A stretch of 64,000 nucleotides of DNA, from the NCBI GenBank assembly GCA_019635585.1, contig JAHBZE010000002.1, positions 186,001-250,000 of the forward strand, in the 5' to 3' direction. This document shows, piece by piece, positions 19,070 to 26,680 of this stretch. Position numbers and translations under genes: made by a program. The notes under the pieces are model-generated. The model did no database searches, was not told the origin of the DNA, and saw nothing but the letters and a program-made list of their open reading frames with translations. Origin of the DNA: Xanthobacteraceae bacterium (GTDB lineage: Bacteria > Pseudomonadota > Alphaproteobacteria > Rhizobiales > Xanthobacteraceae). Position 1 is the first letter of the stretch; each line of letters starts with the position of its first letter.

Positions 19070-19891
19070 TTACTTCTTCGCCAGAAAACTGTGCTCGAAG
19101 GAGAGATAAAGGATTGCGCCGTAGCTTGTCGGCTGCCCATTCGTGAACACGACCGGCATGCCCGCGCCGACGACAAGCTGCCCGGCGTCGAGATTGAACG
19201 CGTAGCGGATACCGGGTGACAGCGTGAATGCACGCTCGCGTGCGATCGCGCCATTATCGACGCTCTCCGACCAGTCGTGCAGCCCCTCGAGCATGAAATT
19301 GAGTTCGCGGCTCGCCGCATAAACCACGCTGCCGCCGAGAAAATAACTGTTCGTCGATAGACCCTGGATGTCGAACATCCGTGTGTAGCCAAGGTTCGCG
19401 TGCAGTGAAACGCGATTGCTGACGATCTTCGAGAAAGGCAGCGCGATCTGCATGCCGTCCGAGCCGTCGCCCAAGCCCCGCAGTTCGTTTCCGGAAGGAA
19501 GGATGTAGCTGATGCGCGGCGAAAACGCGGGCCGCGTCAAGGTCTCGTCCCAGAATTGATAGCGATAGTTCAGATAAATGTCGCCGATGCCGCTTGCACG
19601 TTGCCCATTCGAACGCAGCCGCGAATAGGGAATGGTGTAGGAAATCTGGTGCTCATGACTGAAGAGCGGCCATTCCTGCGTGAAAGCAAGATCCCAGTCG
19701 CGTCCCTGCCGGCGCATCGTAAGAATGTGCTGCACCGAGCCGACATCCTGATTGTAGGCTTCCTCGATCAGGAAGGAGTTGTCCTGCAGGGCTTTGGCGA
19801 GGCGCTTGTCCTCGTCCTCCGCGGCGATTGCCGCACTGACGCCAGCGAACGCAAACACTCCCGCGCAAATCAGAATTCGACGCCCCCGCAT
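19070..19891 (-). CDS. Outer-membrane transporter-like protein (Phenol_MetA_deg type)
   Basis: The 273-residue precursor starts with a signal peptide ending IAA at residue 24 and continues as alternating beta strands (HQISYTIPYSRL, GIGDIYLNYRYQFW, PAFSPRISYILPSGNELRG). The spacing of GIGD and Y-rich strands fits the Phenol_MetA_deg/transporter family of small barrels. The substrate is not known. An in-frame ATG 20 codons upstream would place a hydrophilic extension before the signal peptide, so the ATG at 19891 is chosen. It converges with the kinase gene and lies downstream of the fds operon on the same strand, after a gap of about 100 bases. Confidence 0.7.
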   Translation of the reverse strand: MRGRRILICAGVFAFAGVSAAIAAEDEDKRLAKALQDNSFLIEEAYNQDVGSVQHILTMRRQGRDWDLAFTQEWPLFSHEHQISYTIPYSRLRSNGQRASGIGDIYLNYRYQFWDETLTRPAFSPRISYILPSGNELRGLGDGSDGMQIALPFSKIVSNRVSLHANLGYTRMFDIQGLSTNSYFLGGSVVYAASRELNFMLEGLHDWSESVDNGAIARERAFTLSPGIRYAFNLDAGQLVVGAGMPVVFTNGQPTSYGAILYLSFEHSFLAKK

Positions 19892-19989
19892 CGCTGCCCC
19901 CAGTTGCGAATTAGTCGCAAATACCTTGGCAGGCTGCCGGGGCGGCGTCAATTTGAATAGTGCGAATTTCCGGTGACGTTGCGCAGTGG

Positions 19990-20226
19990 CTACTTGGCCG
20001 CCGTTTCGGCGTTCTTCAGTTTCTCGATCGCGGCCTTCACCTGGGGTTCGAGTCCGGCGCCACCGCTATCGATATGCGCATAGATTTGCGAGCGCATACG
20101 GGGATCCCAAAACTTCTTGATGTGTTCTGACACACCAGCGACCGTCTTCGCCTCGCCCTGCGACTTGAAGAATTTGCCGATCTGGTTCGCCATATAGACG
20201 AGCTTATCGGGAGCCGAATGCGACAC
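19990..20226 (-). CDS. fdsD: Formate dehydrogenase delta subunit
   Basis: FdsD is a small accessory subunit of the soluble NAD-dependent formate dehydrogenase and is needed for mature enzyme. The 78-residue protein contains DKLVYMANQIGKFFKSQGE and HIKKFWDPRMRSQIYAH, both diagnostic. The family starts a few residues before DKLVYMANQ, so I place the start at the GTG at 20226 rather than the internal ATG; AGGAG stands 7 bases upstream. This makes a 23-base overlap with fdhD in another frame. It is the last gene of fdsGBACD. Confidence 0.88.
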   Translation of the reverse strand: MSHSAPDKLVYMANQIGKFFKSQGEAKTVAGVSEHIKKFWDPRMRSQIYAHIDSGGAGLEPQVKAAIEKLKNAETAAK

Positions 20227-21058
20227 TCGCAGTCTCCTCGGGACTTTCCAGAACAATGCGTTCCGGATGCGTAAAAATTTCGAAGCCGTCGCCGCGCGCG
20301 ATCGCAGCAACGGTGATGCCCGCGTCTTCGGCCGCGCGAAGCGCAAGGGCGGTCGGCGCGGACACAGCAACGATCAACGGCGCGCCGATCATCGCAGCCT
20401 TCTGAATCATTTCTACCGACAGGCGGCTTGTCACGATCACAATGCCCTCGCCTGCCGGCTGCGCACTGCGCGCAAGCGCACCCGCAAGCTTGTCGAGCGC
20501 ATTATGGCGTCCAACGTCTTCGCGCAACGCAACCAGCGCTTGCCCGCGCTTCCAGAACGCAGCAGCGTGTACCGCGCGCGTTTCGTTATTCAGCGACTGC
20601 GCCGCGGGCAACGACGCGACTGCGCGCATGATTTCGTCTGGCGTGAAAACTTCCTCGTTCGCCACGCTGGGAAGCTCGCGTACCGCTTCGGAGAGCGACT
20701 CGATCCCGCATAGCCCGCAGCCGGTCGGCCCCGCGAGATGCCGACGGCGCTCTGCATAAGCGCGCTCCTGCGATTCCACGAGACGCATGCGCAGCTCGAT
20801 TCCTGATTTCTCCGGGATGATTTCGAGATTCTCGATTTCGTTTGGCGAAGCCACACCTTCCGTCAGCGTGAAGCCGACGGCAAAGTCTTCGAGATCGCGC
20901 GGCGTCGCCATCATCACGGCATAGGATGAACCGCCATAGGTGAAAGCGATTGCCGCTTCTTCGGGAATCGCCCGCTCCTGCGCGTCACGCAGCCGCTCGC
21001 CATCGCGCCATACGGCGCGCGCGACGCGCTGCGAAGCAGCAGGAAGCGTAATCCTCAC
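20204..21058 (-). CDS. fdhD: Formate dehydrogenase accessory sulfurtransferase FdhD (FdsC)
   Basis: FdhD hands sulfur to the molybdenum cofactor of formate dehydrogenase and protects the apo-cofactor. The 284-residue protein has the CxxC motif in GPTGCGLCGIESL, ETRAVHAAAFW, and the signature ALREDVGRHNALDKL, then IVTSRLSVEMIQKAA. It starts at a GTG that overlaps the stop of fdsA by 4 bases. Position between fdsA and fdsD matches the fdsGBACD operon of Rhodobacter, Cupriavidus and methylobacteria. Confidence 0.95.
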   Translation of the reverse strand: MRITLPAASQRVARAVWRDGERLRDAQERAIPEEAAIAFTYGGSSYAVMMATPRDLEDFAVGFTLTEGVASPNEIENLEIIPEKSGIELRMRLVESQERAYAERRRHLAGPTGCGLCGIESLSEAVRELPSVANEEVFTPDEIMRAVASLPAAQSLNNETRAVHAAAFWKRGQALVALREDVGRHNALDKLAGALARSAQPAGEGIVIVTSRLSVEMIQKAAMIGAPLIVAVSAPTALALRAAEDAGITVAAIARGDGFEIFTHPERIVLESPEETASVAFGSR

Positions 21059-23928
21059 TCAGCGGCCTCCGGCAGAATACGGCGGCTCTGCTTCGAGAAC
21101 TCCTCGTACTCCTGTTGCCATGTCGAGGGCCCGTTCGAGGGCGACACCTGCACCGCCGTCACCTTGTATTCCGGACAGTTGGTTGCCCAGTCGGAAAAAT
21201 CGGTAGTGATGACGTTCGCCTGTGTGTCCGGGTGGTGGAACGTGGTGTAGACCACGCCCGGCGCGACGCGATCCGTGATCTGAGCGCGTAGCGAAGTTTC
21301 GCCGGCGCGGCTTTGCAGCCGCACCCAATCGCCGTCGCGCACGCCGCGCTGCTCGGCGTCGTGCGGATGGATTTCCAGCACATCTTCAGCGTGCCACATC
21401 GAGTTTTCGGTGCGCCGCGTCTGCGCACCGACATTGTACTGCGAAAGAATGCGGCCCGTAGTGAGCAGAAGCGGGAAACGCGGGCCGGTCTTTTCGTCGG
21501 TCGCTACGTATTCGGTGACGATGAACTTGCCCTTGCCGCGCACGAAGCCGTTGACGTGCATGATTGGGGAGCCTTCCGGCGCCTTGTCGTTGCAGGGCCA
21601 CTGCACCGAGCCGCGCTCGTCCAGCATCTTGAACGAGACGTTTGCGAATCCCGGCGTGAGCCGCGCAATCTCGTCCATGATCTCAGACGGATGGCTGTAT
21701 TCCATCTTGTAGCCGAGAGCGTTGGAGAGCATCACGGTGATCTCCCAGTCCTCGTAGCCGTTCTTCGGCGCCATCACCTTGCGTACCATCTGGATGCGCC
21801 GCTCGGCGTTGGTGAACGTGCCGTTCTTTTCGAGGAACGTCGATCCCGGCAGGAACACATGCGCGAAGCGCGCGGTCTCGTTCAGGAACAAATCCTGCAC
21901 GACGACACATTCCATCGCCTCGAGACCGGCCGACACATGCTTGGTGTCGGGATCGGACTGCAGAATGTCCTCGCCCTGGATATAGATACCACGGAACGCG
22001 CCTTCGACGGCCGCGTCGAGCATGTTCGGAATGCGAAGCCCCGGCTCCTTCTCGAGCGTCACGCCCCAATCTTTCTCGAATAGGTGGCGCACGTCGTCGC
22101 CGGAGATATGGCGATAGCCCGGAAGCTCGTGCGGAAACGAGCCCATATCGCAGGAGCCCTGCACGTTGTTCTGTCCGCGCAACGGATTCACGCCGACGCC
22201 TTCCCGGCCAATGTTGCCGGTCGCCATCGCAAGGTTCGCGATCGCCATGACGGTGGTCGAACCCTGCGAATGCTCGGTCACGCCGAGACCGTAATAGATC
22301 GCGCCGTTGCCGCCGGTCGCGTAGAGACGCGCCGCACCCCGGATCGCTTCGGCCGAAACGCCCGAAAGCTTCGCGACCGTTTCCGGCGAATTCTGCGGCA
22401 GCGAGACGAAATCGGCCCAAGCCTGAAATTCGTCCCAGTCGCAACGCTCGCGGATGAATTTCTCGTCGTAGAGCTTCTCGGTCACGACGACATGCGCAAG
22501 CGACGTGACAATCGCGACGTTGGTGCCCGGCAGCAGCGGCAAATGATAGGCCGCGTCGATATGCGCCGACTTCACCATCTCGGTGCGGCGCGGATCGATC
22601 ACGATCAGCTTCGCGCCTTCGCGGATGCGTTTCTTCATGCGCGATGCGAACACCGGATGCGCCGCAGCCGGATTGGCGCCGATCACCATTATGACGTCGG
22701 ACTTCTCGACGGAGTCGAAATTCTGAGTACCCGCCGAAGTGCCGTAAGTCTGACCGAGGCCGTAGCCGGTGGGCGAGTGGCAGACGCGCGCGCAGGTATC
22801 GACGTTGTTGTTGCCGAAACCGGCGCGGATCAGCTTCTGCACGAGGTAGGTTTCTTCGTTCGTGCAGCGCGACGAGGTGATGCCGCCGACGGCGTTCTTG
22901 CCGTACTGCTGCTGGATGCGCTTGAACTCGGACGCGGCGTAATTGATCGCCTCCTCCCAGGTCACTTCCTTCCACGGATCCGTAACCTTCGCGCGGATCA
23001 TGGGCTTCAGAATGCGCTCCTTGTGGGTCGCATAGCCCCACGCGAAGCGGCCCTTCACGCAGGAATGACCGCGGTTCGCTTCGCCGTCCTTGTACGGCAC
23101 CATGCGCACGACTTCCTCGCCGCGCATTTCCGCCTTGAACGAGCAGCCGACGCCGCAATAGGCACAGGTTGTCACCACCGAATGCTCGGGTTTGCCGATC
23201 TCGATGACCTTCTTTTCGTTCAGCGTCGCTGTCGGGCAGGCCTGCACGCAGGCGCCGCAGGAAACGCATTCCGAGGTCAGGAAACTTTCCTGCATGCCCG
23301 GCGACACGCGGCTGTCGAAACCGCGGCCCGCGATCGTTAGCGCGAACGTCCCCTGCACTTCCTCGCAGGCGCGCACGCAGCGCGAGCAGACGATGCACTT
23401 CGAAGGATCGTAGGTGAAATAGGGATTCGACTCGTCTTTCGCGAGCCAGTTCAGGTTGGCAACGCCATCCTGTTTCGGGAAGACGTGGTTCTCGCCTTCA
23501 TACCCGTAGCGCACGTCGCGCAGGCCGACGGCGCCGGCCATGTCCTGCAATTCGCAATCGCCGTTCGCCGAGCAGGTGAGACAGTCGAGCGGGTGATCGG
23601 AGATATAGAGCTCCATCACACCGTTGCGGATTTTCTTCAAGCGATCGGTCTGCGTCTTCACGACCATGCCCGGCATCACCGGCGTGGTGCAGGAAGCAGG
23701 CGTTCCCGGACGGCCTTCGATTTCGACGAGGCAAAGGCGGCAGGAACCGAAAGCATCGACCATATCGGTCGCGCAGAGTTTCGGAATCTGCGTACCCATC
23801 TCCATTGCCGCGCGCATGATCGAGGTGCCTTCCGGCACCGTGATCTCTTGCCCGTCGATGGTCAGCGTGACTTCCTTCTCCGATTTGGAGCGGGGTGTGC
23901 CGTAATCGGTTTCGTGCACGAGAGACAT
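21055..23928 (-). CDS. fdsA: NAD-dependent formate dehydrogenase alpha (molybdopterin) subunit
   Basis: This 957-residue catalytic subunit oxidises formate to CO2. In order it shows an N-terminal 2Fe-2S domain (KLCATDMVDAFGSCRLC), a His/Cys cluster (HPLDCLTCSANGDC), two 4Fe-4S motifs (CIVCSRCVRACEE and CVSCGACVQACP), a further 4Fe-4S at CAYCGVGC, and the bis-MGD domain. The molybdenum ligand is the cysteine in ARVCHSPTG, followed by the conserved histidine. The C-terminal dinucleotide-binding domain ends in SRRILPEAAE. AGGA lies 8 bases before the start. The cluster set and the fdsB/fdsG neighbours mark the cytoplasmic NAD-linked type, not a membrane FdnG type. Assembly needs FdhD from the next gene. 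Confidence 0.95.
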   Translation of the reverse strand: MSLVHETDYGTPRSKSEKEVTLTIDGQEITVPEGTSIMRAAMEMGTQIPKLCATDMVDAFGSCRLCLVEIEGRPGTPASCTTPVMPGMVVKTQTDRLKKIRNGVMELYISDHPLDCLTCSANGDCELQDMAGAVGLRDVRYGYEGENHVFPKQDGVANLNWLAKDESNPYFTYDPSKCIVCSRCVRACEEVQGTFALTIAGRGFDSRVSPGMQESFLTSECVSCGACVQACPTATLNEKKVIEIGKPEHSVVTTCAYCGVGCSFKAEMRGEEVVRMVPYKDGEANRGHSCVKGRFAWGYATHKERILKPMIRAKVTDPWKEVTWEEAINYAASEFKRIQQQYGKNAVGGITSSRCTNEETYLVQKLIRAGFGNNNVDTCARVCHSPTGYGLGQTYGTSAGTQNFDSVEKSDVIMVIGANPAAAHPVFASRMKKRIREGAKLIVIDPRRTEMVKSAHIDAAYHLPLLPGTNVAIVTSLAHVVVTEKLYDEKFIRERCDWDEFQAWADFVSLPQNSPETVAKLSGVSAEAIRGAARLYATGGNGAIYYGLGVTEHSQGSTTVMAIANLAMATGNIGREGVGVNPLRGQNNVQGSCDMGSFPHELPGYRHISGDDVRHLFEKDWGVTLEKEPGLRIPNMLDAAVEGAFRGIYIQGEDILQSDPDTKHVSAGLEAMECVVVQDLFLNETARFAHVFLPGSTFLEKNGTFTNAERRIQMVRKVMAPKNGYEDWEITVMLSNALGYKMEYSHPSEIMDEIARLTPGFANVSFKMLDERGSVQWPCNDKAPEGSPIMHVNGFVRGKGKFIVTEYVATDEKTGPRFPLLLTTGRILSQYNVGAQTRRTENSMWHAEDVLEIHPHDAEQRGVRDGDWVRLQSRAGETSLRAQITDRVAPGVVYTTFHHPDTQANVITTDFSDWATNCPEYKVTAVQVSPSNGPSTWQQEYEEFSKQSRRILPEAAE

Positions 23929-23938
23929 GGCGTCTATC

Positions 23939-25495
23939 CTATTCCGCAGCCTGCGGAAGTTTCGGCGTCGCGCCGAAGTCTTCCGGAAAATGGGTGAGCG
24001 CGCTCATAACCGGGTACGGGGTAAACCCTCCAAGCGCGCAGAGGGATCCAAACTTCATTGTGTTGCAAAGGTCCTCGAGCACTTCGAGGTTCTTCGCGCG
24101 GTCGTTGTTTGCGACAATGCGGTCGATGGTTTCGACGCCGCGCGTCGAACCGATGCGACACGGCGTACACTTGCCGCAGGACTCGATCGCGCAGAATTCC
24201 ATCGCGAAGCGCGCTTGCTTCGCCATATCGACGGTGTCGTCGAATACGACGACCCCGGCATGACCGATCAACCCGTCGCGCGCAGCGAACGCCTCATAGT
24301 CGAACGGTGTGTCGAAGAACGCGCGCGGGAAATAGGCGCCGAGTGGGCCGCCGACCTGCACCGCGCGAACGGGGCGTCCGCTCGCCGTGCCGCCGCCGAT
24401 TTCGTCGACCAGTTCGCCGAGCGTGATGCCGAAAGCTACTTCATAAAGTCCGCCGCGCTTGATGTTGCCGGCAAGCTGGATCGGCATCGTGCCGCGCGAG
24501 CGACCCATGCCGAAGCCCTTGTAGAACTCCGCGCCCTTCTCCATCACGATCGGCACGGTCGCAAGCGACAGCACGTTGTTGATCACGGTCGGCTTGCCGA
24601 ACAACCCTTTGATCGCGGGCAGCGGCGGCTTCGCGCGCACCTGTCCGCGTCTACCTTCGAGGCTTTCGAGCAGCGAGGTTTCCTCGCCACAGACATAGGC
24701 GCCCGCACCGGTGCGGACTTCGATATCGAAGTCGTAGTTCGAGCCGAGAATGTTTTTGCCGAGCACGCCGCCCTTGCGGCCCGCTTCGCAGGCGTCTGTG
24801 AAGGTCGCGATCGCGTGCGGATATTCGGAGCGGATATAAACGTAACCCTTGGTGGCGCCGACTGCCATGCCCGCGATCGTCATGCCTTCGATCAGCACGA
24901 AGGGATCGCCTTCCATGATCATGCGGTCGGCGAAGGTACCGCTGTCGCCTTCGTCCGCATTGCAGACGATGTATTTCTGGTCGGCACTCGTGGAAGCGAC
25001 CGTCTTCCACTTGATGCCGGTCGGGAAGCCCGCGCCGCCGCGGCCGCGCAGGCCCGAGTTCGTTACTTCCTCGACGGTCTTCTCGGGGCCGATGGCGATC
25101 GCTTTCGCAAGACCCTTGTAACCGTGATTAGCCTTGTAATCGTCTAGCGAGCGCGGATCGACGATTCCGCAACGCGCGAAGGTAAGCCGCGTTTGATTTT
25201 TCAGCCACGGAATTTCGTCGGCGATTCCGTGCGAGAGCTTATGCTTGCCGTCGCCGAGCATCGCATCGAGTACGCTCTCGACATCCGAAAGCGTCACCGG
25301 GCCATAGGCCACCCGCCCTTTTGGAGTCGCAACTTCGAGCATCGGCTCGAGCCAATGCAACCCGCGCGAGCCGTTGCGGACGATCTGGATTTCCTTGCCG
25401 CGCTTCTTTGCGCTCGCAGCAATTGCTTGCGCGATTTCGTCCGCGCCGCACGCAACCGCCGCGGCATCGCCCGGAATATAGATCTTCGTGCTCAT
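23939..25495 (-). CDS. fdsB: NAD-dependent formate dehydrogenase beta subunit (NuoF-like)
   Basis: FdsB carries FMN and an iron-sulfur cluster and passes electrons from FdsA to NAD. The 518-residue protein has an N-terminal thioredoxin-like domain, the FMN/NAD loop LRGRGGAGFPTGIKW, the second nucleotide motif GAYVCGEETSLLESLEGRRG, and the 4Fe-4S ligands in ESCGKCTPCRIGS plus SLCALGG. It resembles NuoF of complex I fused to a NuoE-like N-terminal domain, as known for FdsB. The ATG overlaps the fdsG stop by 4 bases, and fdsA follows after 10 bases. Confidence 0.95.
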   Translation of the reverse strand: MSTKIYIPGDAAAVACGADEIAQAIAASAKKRGKEIQIVRNGSRGLHWLEPMLEVATPKGRVAYGPVTLSDVESVLDAMLGDGKHKLSHGIADEIPWLKNQTRLTFARCGIVDPRSLDDYKANHGYKGLAKAIAIGPEKTVEEVTNSGLRGRGGAGFPTGIKWKTVASTSADQKYIVCNADEGDSGTFADRMIMEGDPFVLIEGMTIAGMAVGATKGYVYIRSEYPHAIATFTDACEAGRKGGVLGKNILGSNYDFDIEVRTGAGAYVCGEETSLLESLEGRRGQVRAKPPLPAIKGLFGKPTVINNVLSLATVPIVMEKGAEFYKGFGMGRSRGTMPIQLAGNIKRGGLYEVAFGITLGELVDEIGGGTASGRPVRAVQVGGPLGAYFPRAFFDTPFDYEAFAARDGLIGHAGVVVFDDTVDMAKQARFAMEFCAIESCGKCTPCRIGSTRGVETIDRIVANNDRAKNLEVLEDLCNTMKFGSLCALGGFTPYPVMSALTHFPEDFGATPKLPQAAE

Positions 25496-25965
25496 CGCCG
25501 GGCCTCGCTGATGAGCGAGTCCACACGCTTCTCGTCGAGACGGCCGTAGATTTTTCCGTCGAGCATCGCCGACGGCGCGACCGAGCAAAGACCAAGACAG
25601 TAAATCGGTTCGAAAGTGACGCGGTCGTCGGCGGTGGTCTCGCCGATCTTCACGCCGAGCTTCTGTTCGGCGCGCGCGCAGAGATGATCGCCGCCGGCGG
25701 CCTGACAGGCTTCCGCGCGGCAGAATTTCAGAACGTGCTTGCCTGCGGGTTCATGGCGGAAGTCGTGGTAAAAGGTGAACGTGCCATGCACCTCGGCGCG
25801 CGAAATGTTCAGTACCTCGGCGATCATCGGAATGACCGGTTCAGGCACGTAACCAAAGGTGTTCTGAACGTCGTGCAACATCGGCAGCACTGCGCCTTCG
25901 CGCGCAGCATGTCGCGCGATGATTTCGCGCGCGAGCGGCTCGCTCCAAGGCTCGAATTTATCCAT
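25492..25965 (-). CDS. fdsG: NAD-dependent formate dehydrogenase gamma subunit (NuoE-like)
   Basis: FdsG is the small 2Fe-2S subunit of the NAD-linked formate dehydrogenase. The 157-residue protein has the four cluster cysteines in FCRAEAC and YCLGLCSVAP and the NuoE-type segment MLHDVQNTFGYVPEPVIPMIAEVLNISRAEV (written here only to name its position, about residues 30-60). It leads the fdsGBACD operon. A TTG three codons upstream is in frame, but the AAAGG is then too close, so the ATG at 25965 is preferred. Confidence 0.94.
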   Translation of the reverse strand: MDKFEPWSEPLAREIIARHAAREGAVLPMLHDVQNTFGYVPEPVIPMIAEVLNISRAEVHGTFTFYHDFRHEPAGKHVLKFCRAEACQAAGGDHLCARAEQKLGVKIGETTADDRVTFEPIYCLGLCSVAPSAMLDGKIYGRLDEKRVDSLISEARR

Positions 25966-26290
25966 CGGACTCAAGACCTTTTGCCACCGAGAACCGCTCT
26001 AAAGTGCCGATTTGGGGGTGCCCCAATCAATATTGGTGTTTCGTTTCGCAATAGAGAATTTTTATCAAAAAATCCTATCTGACCCCGAAAAGCGCACCGT
26101 TTGAAGCTGCACCGCAGCATGAAAATCATCAAGCCATTGAAATATATGAATTATATGGATATTCGCCTCAATCGACGCTCTCTATGGCCTATTTCAAGAC
26201 CTAGCAAGACGACCGAGTCACCACGCTAACGCGCGCGGAGGAACGGGATACATGTCCACATTCCCACGCGCGCAAGCGATTGCATGACGC
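25966..26290 (-). promoter_or_regulatory. fds operon upstream region with dyad operator candidates
   Basis: No gene is visible in these 325 bases, which are more AT-rich than their surroundings. At 26012-26026 a dyad TTGGGG-GTG-CCCCAA contains a T-N11-A core, the general shape of a LysR-type regulator site, 47-61 bases before the fdsG ATG. It abuts CCAAT-CAAT-ATTGG at 26023-26036. A TATAAT on the minus strand lies at 26155-26150 without a clear -35 box. LysR-type FdsR controls fds in some bacteria, but no regulator gene is in the window. Confidence 0.4.
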
Positions 26291-26662
26291 TTAAAACTTC
26301 GCCTGCACTGTTTCGTTGTCGCTATTCGTGATCTGAATCGCGCCCCGGATCGGCGCGCGCAATTCGACCGCAGAGGTGCCGGTAAGCACGTTTTCGCCGC
26401 GCGGCGCGAGCGTGATTTTCGCTGGCTTGCCATCGACGATCAGCACCGCGACCCCTCTGAAGCCCTTAGTCGGCACCGGCGTCTCGCCGTGATCCGTGAG
26501 AAAGACATCGAGCGTGTTTCCCTTTACCAGCGCTTCGGCGTGGTAATTGCCCGCGTTCACTTGCTGACCGCCGTTTTTGCCCTTCTCCGGCGCATGCGGG
26601 AACGCGCTGGTAGCGATCGTGAGCGCAGTCGCGACGGACAAGATAAACTTGAATGCACGCAT
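26291..26662 (-). CDS. Small exported protein of the metal-efflux operon
   Basis: The 123-residue precursor has a signal peptide (about residues 1-23) and a small beta-rich domain (VKGNTLDVFLTDHGETPVPT, GVAVLIVDGKPAKITL). Histidines near the mature N terminus and in FLTDHGE could contact metal, but no defined site is visible. It lies 18 bases after the RND pump gene on the same strand, so it is the fourth gene of that operon. Its domain resembles the extra N-terminal region of the adaptor at 29797-31428 (VAVLRDAKLVIYLDKAASNEPV), a resemblance I judge by eye. Function is unknown; a periplasmic metal-binding partner is an inference. Confidence 0.7.
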   Translation of the reverse strand: MRAFKFILSVATALTIATSAFPHAPEKGKNGGQQVNAGNYHAEALVKGNTLDVFLTDHGETPVPTKGFRGVAVLIVDGKPAKITLAPRGENVLTGTSAVELRAPIRGAIQITNSDNETVQAKF

Positions 26663-26680
26663 CGGCTTTCTCCTTTGCTG

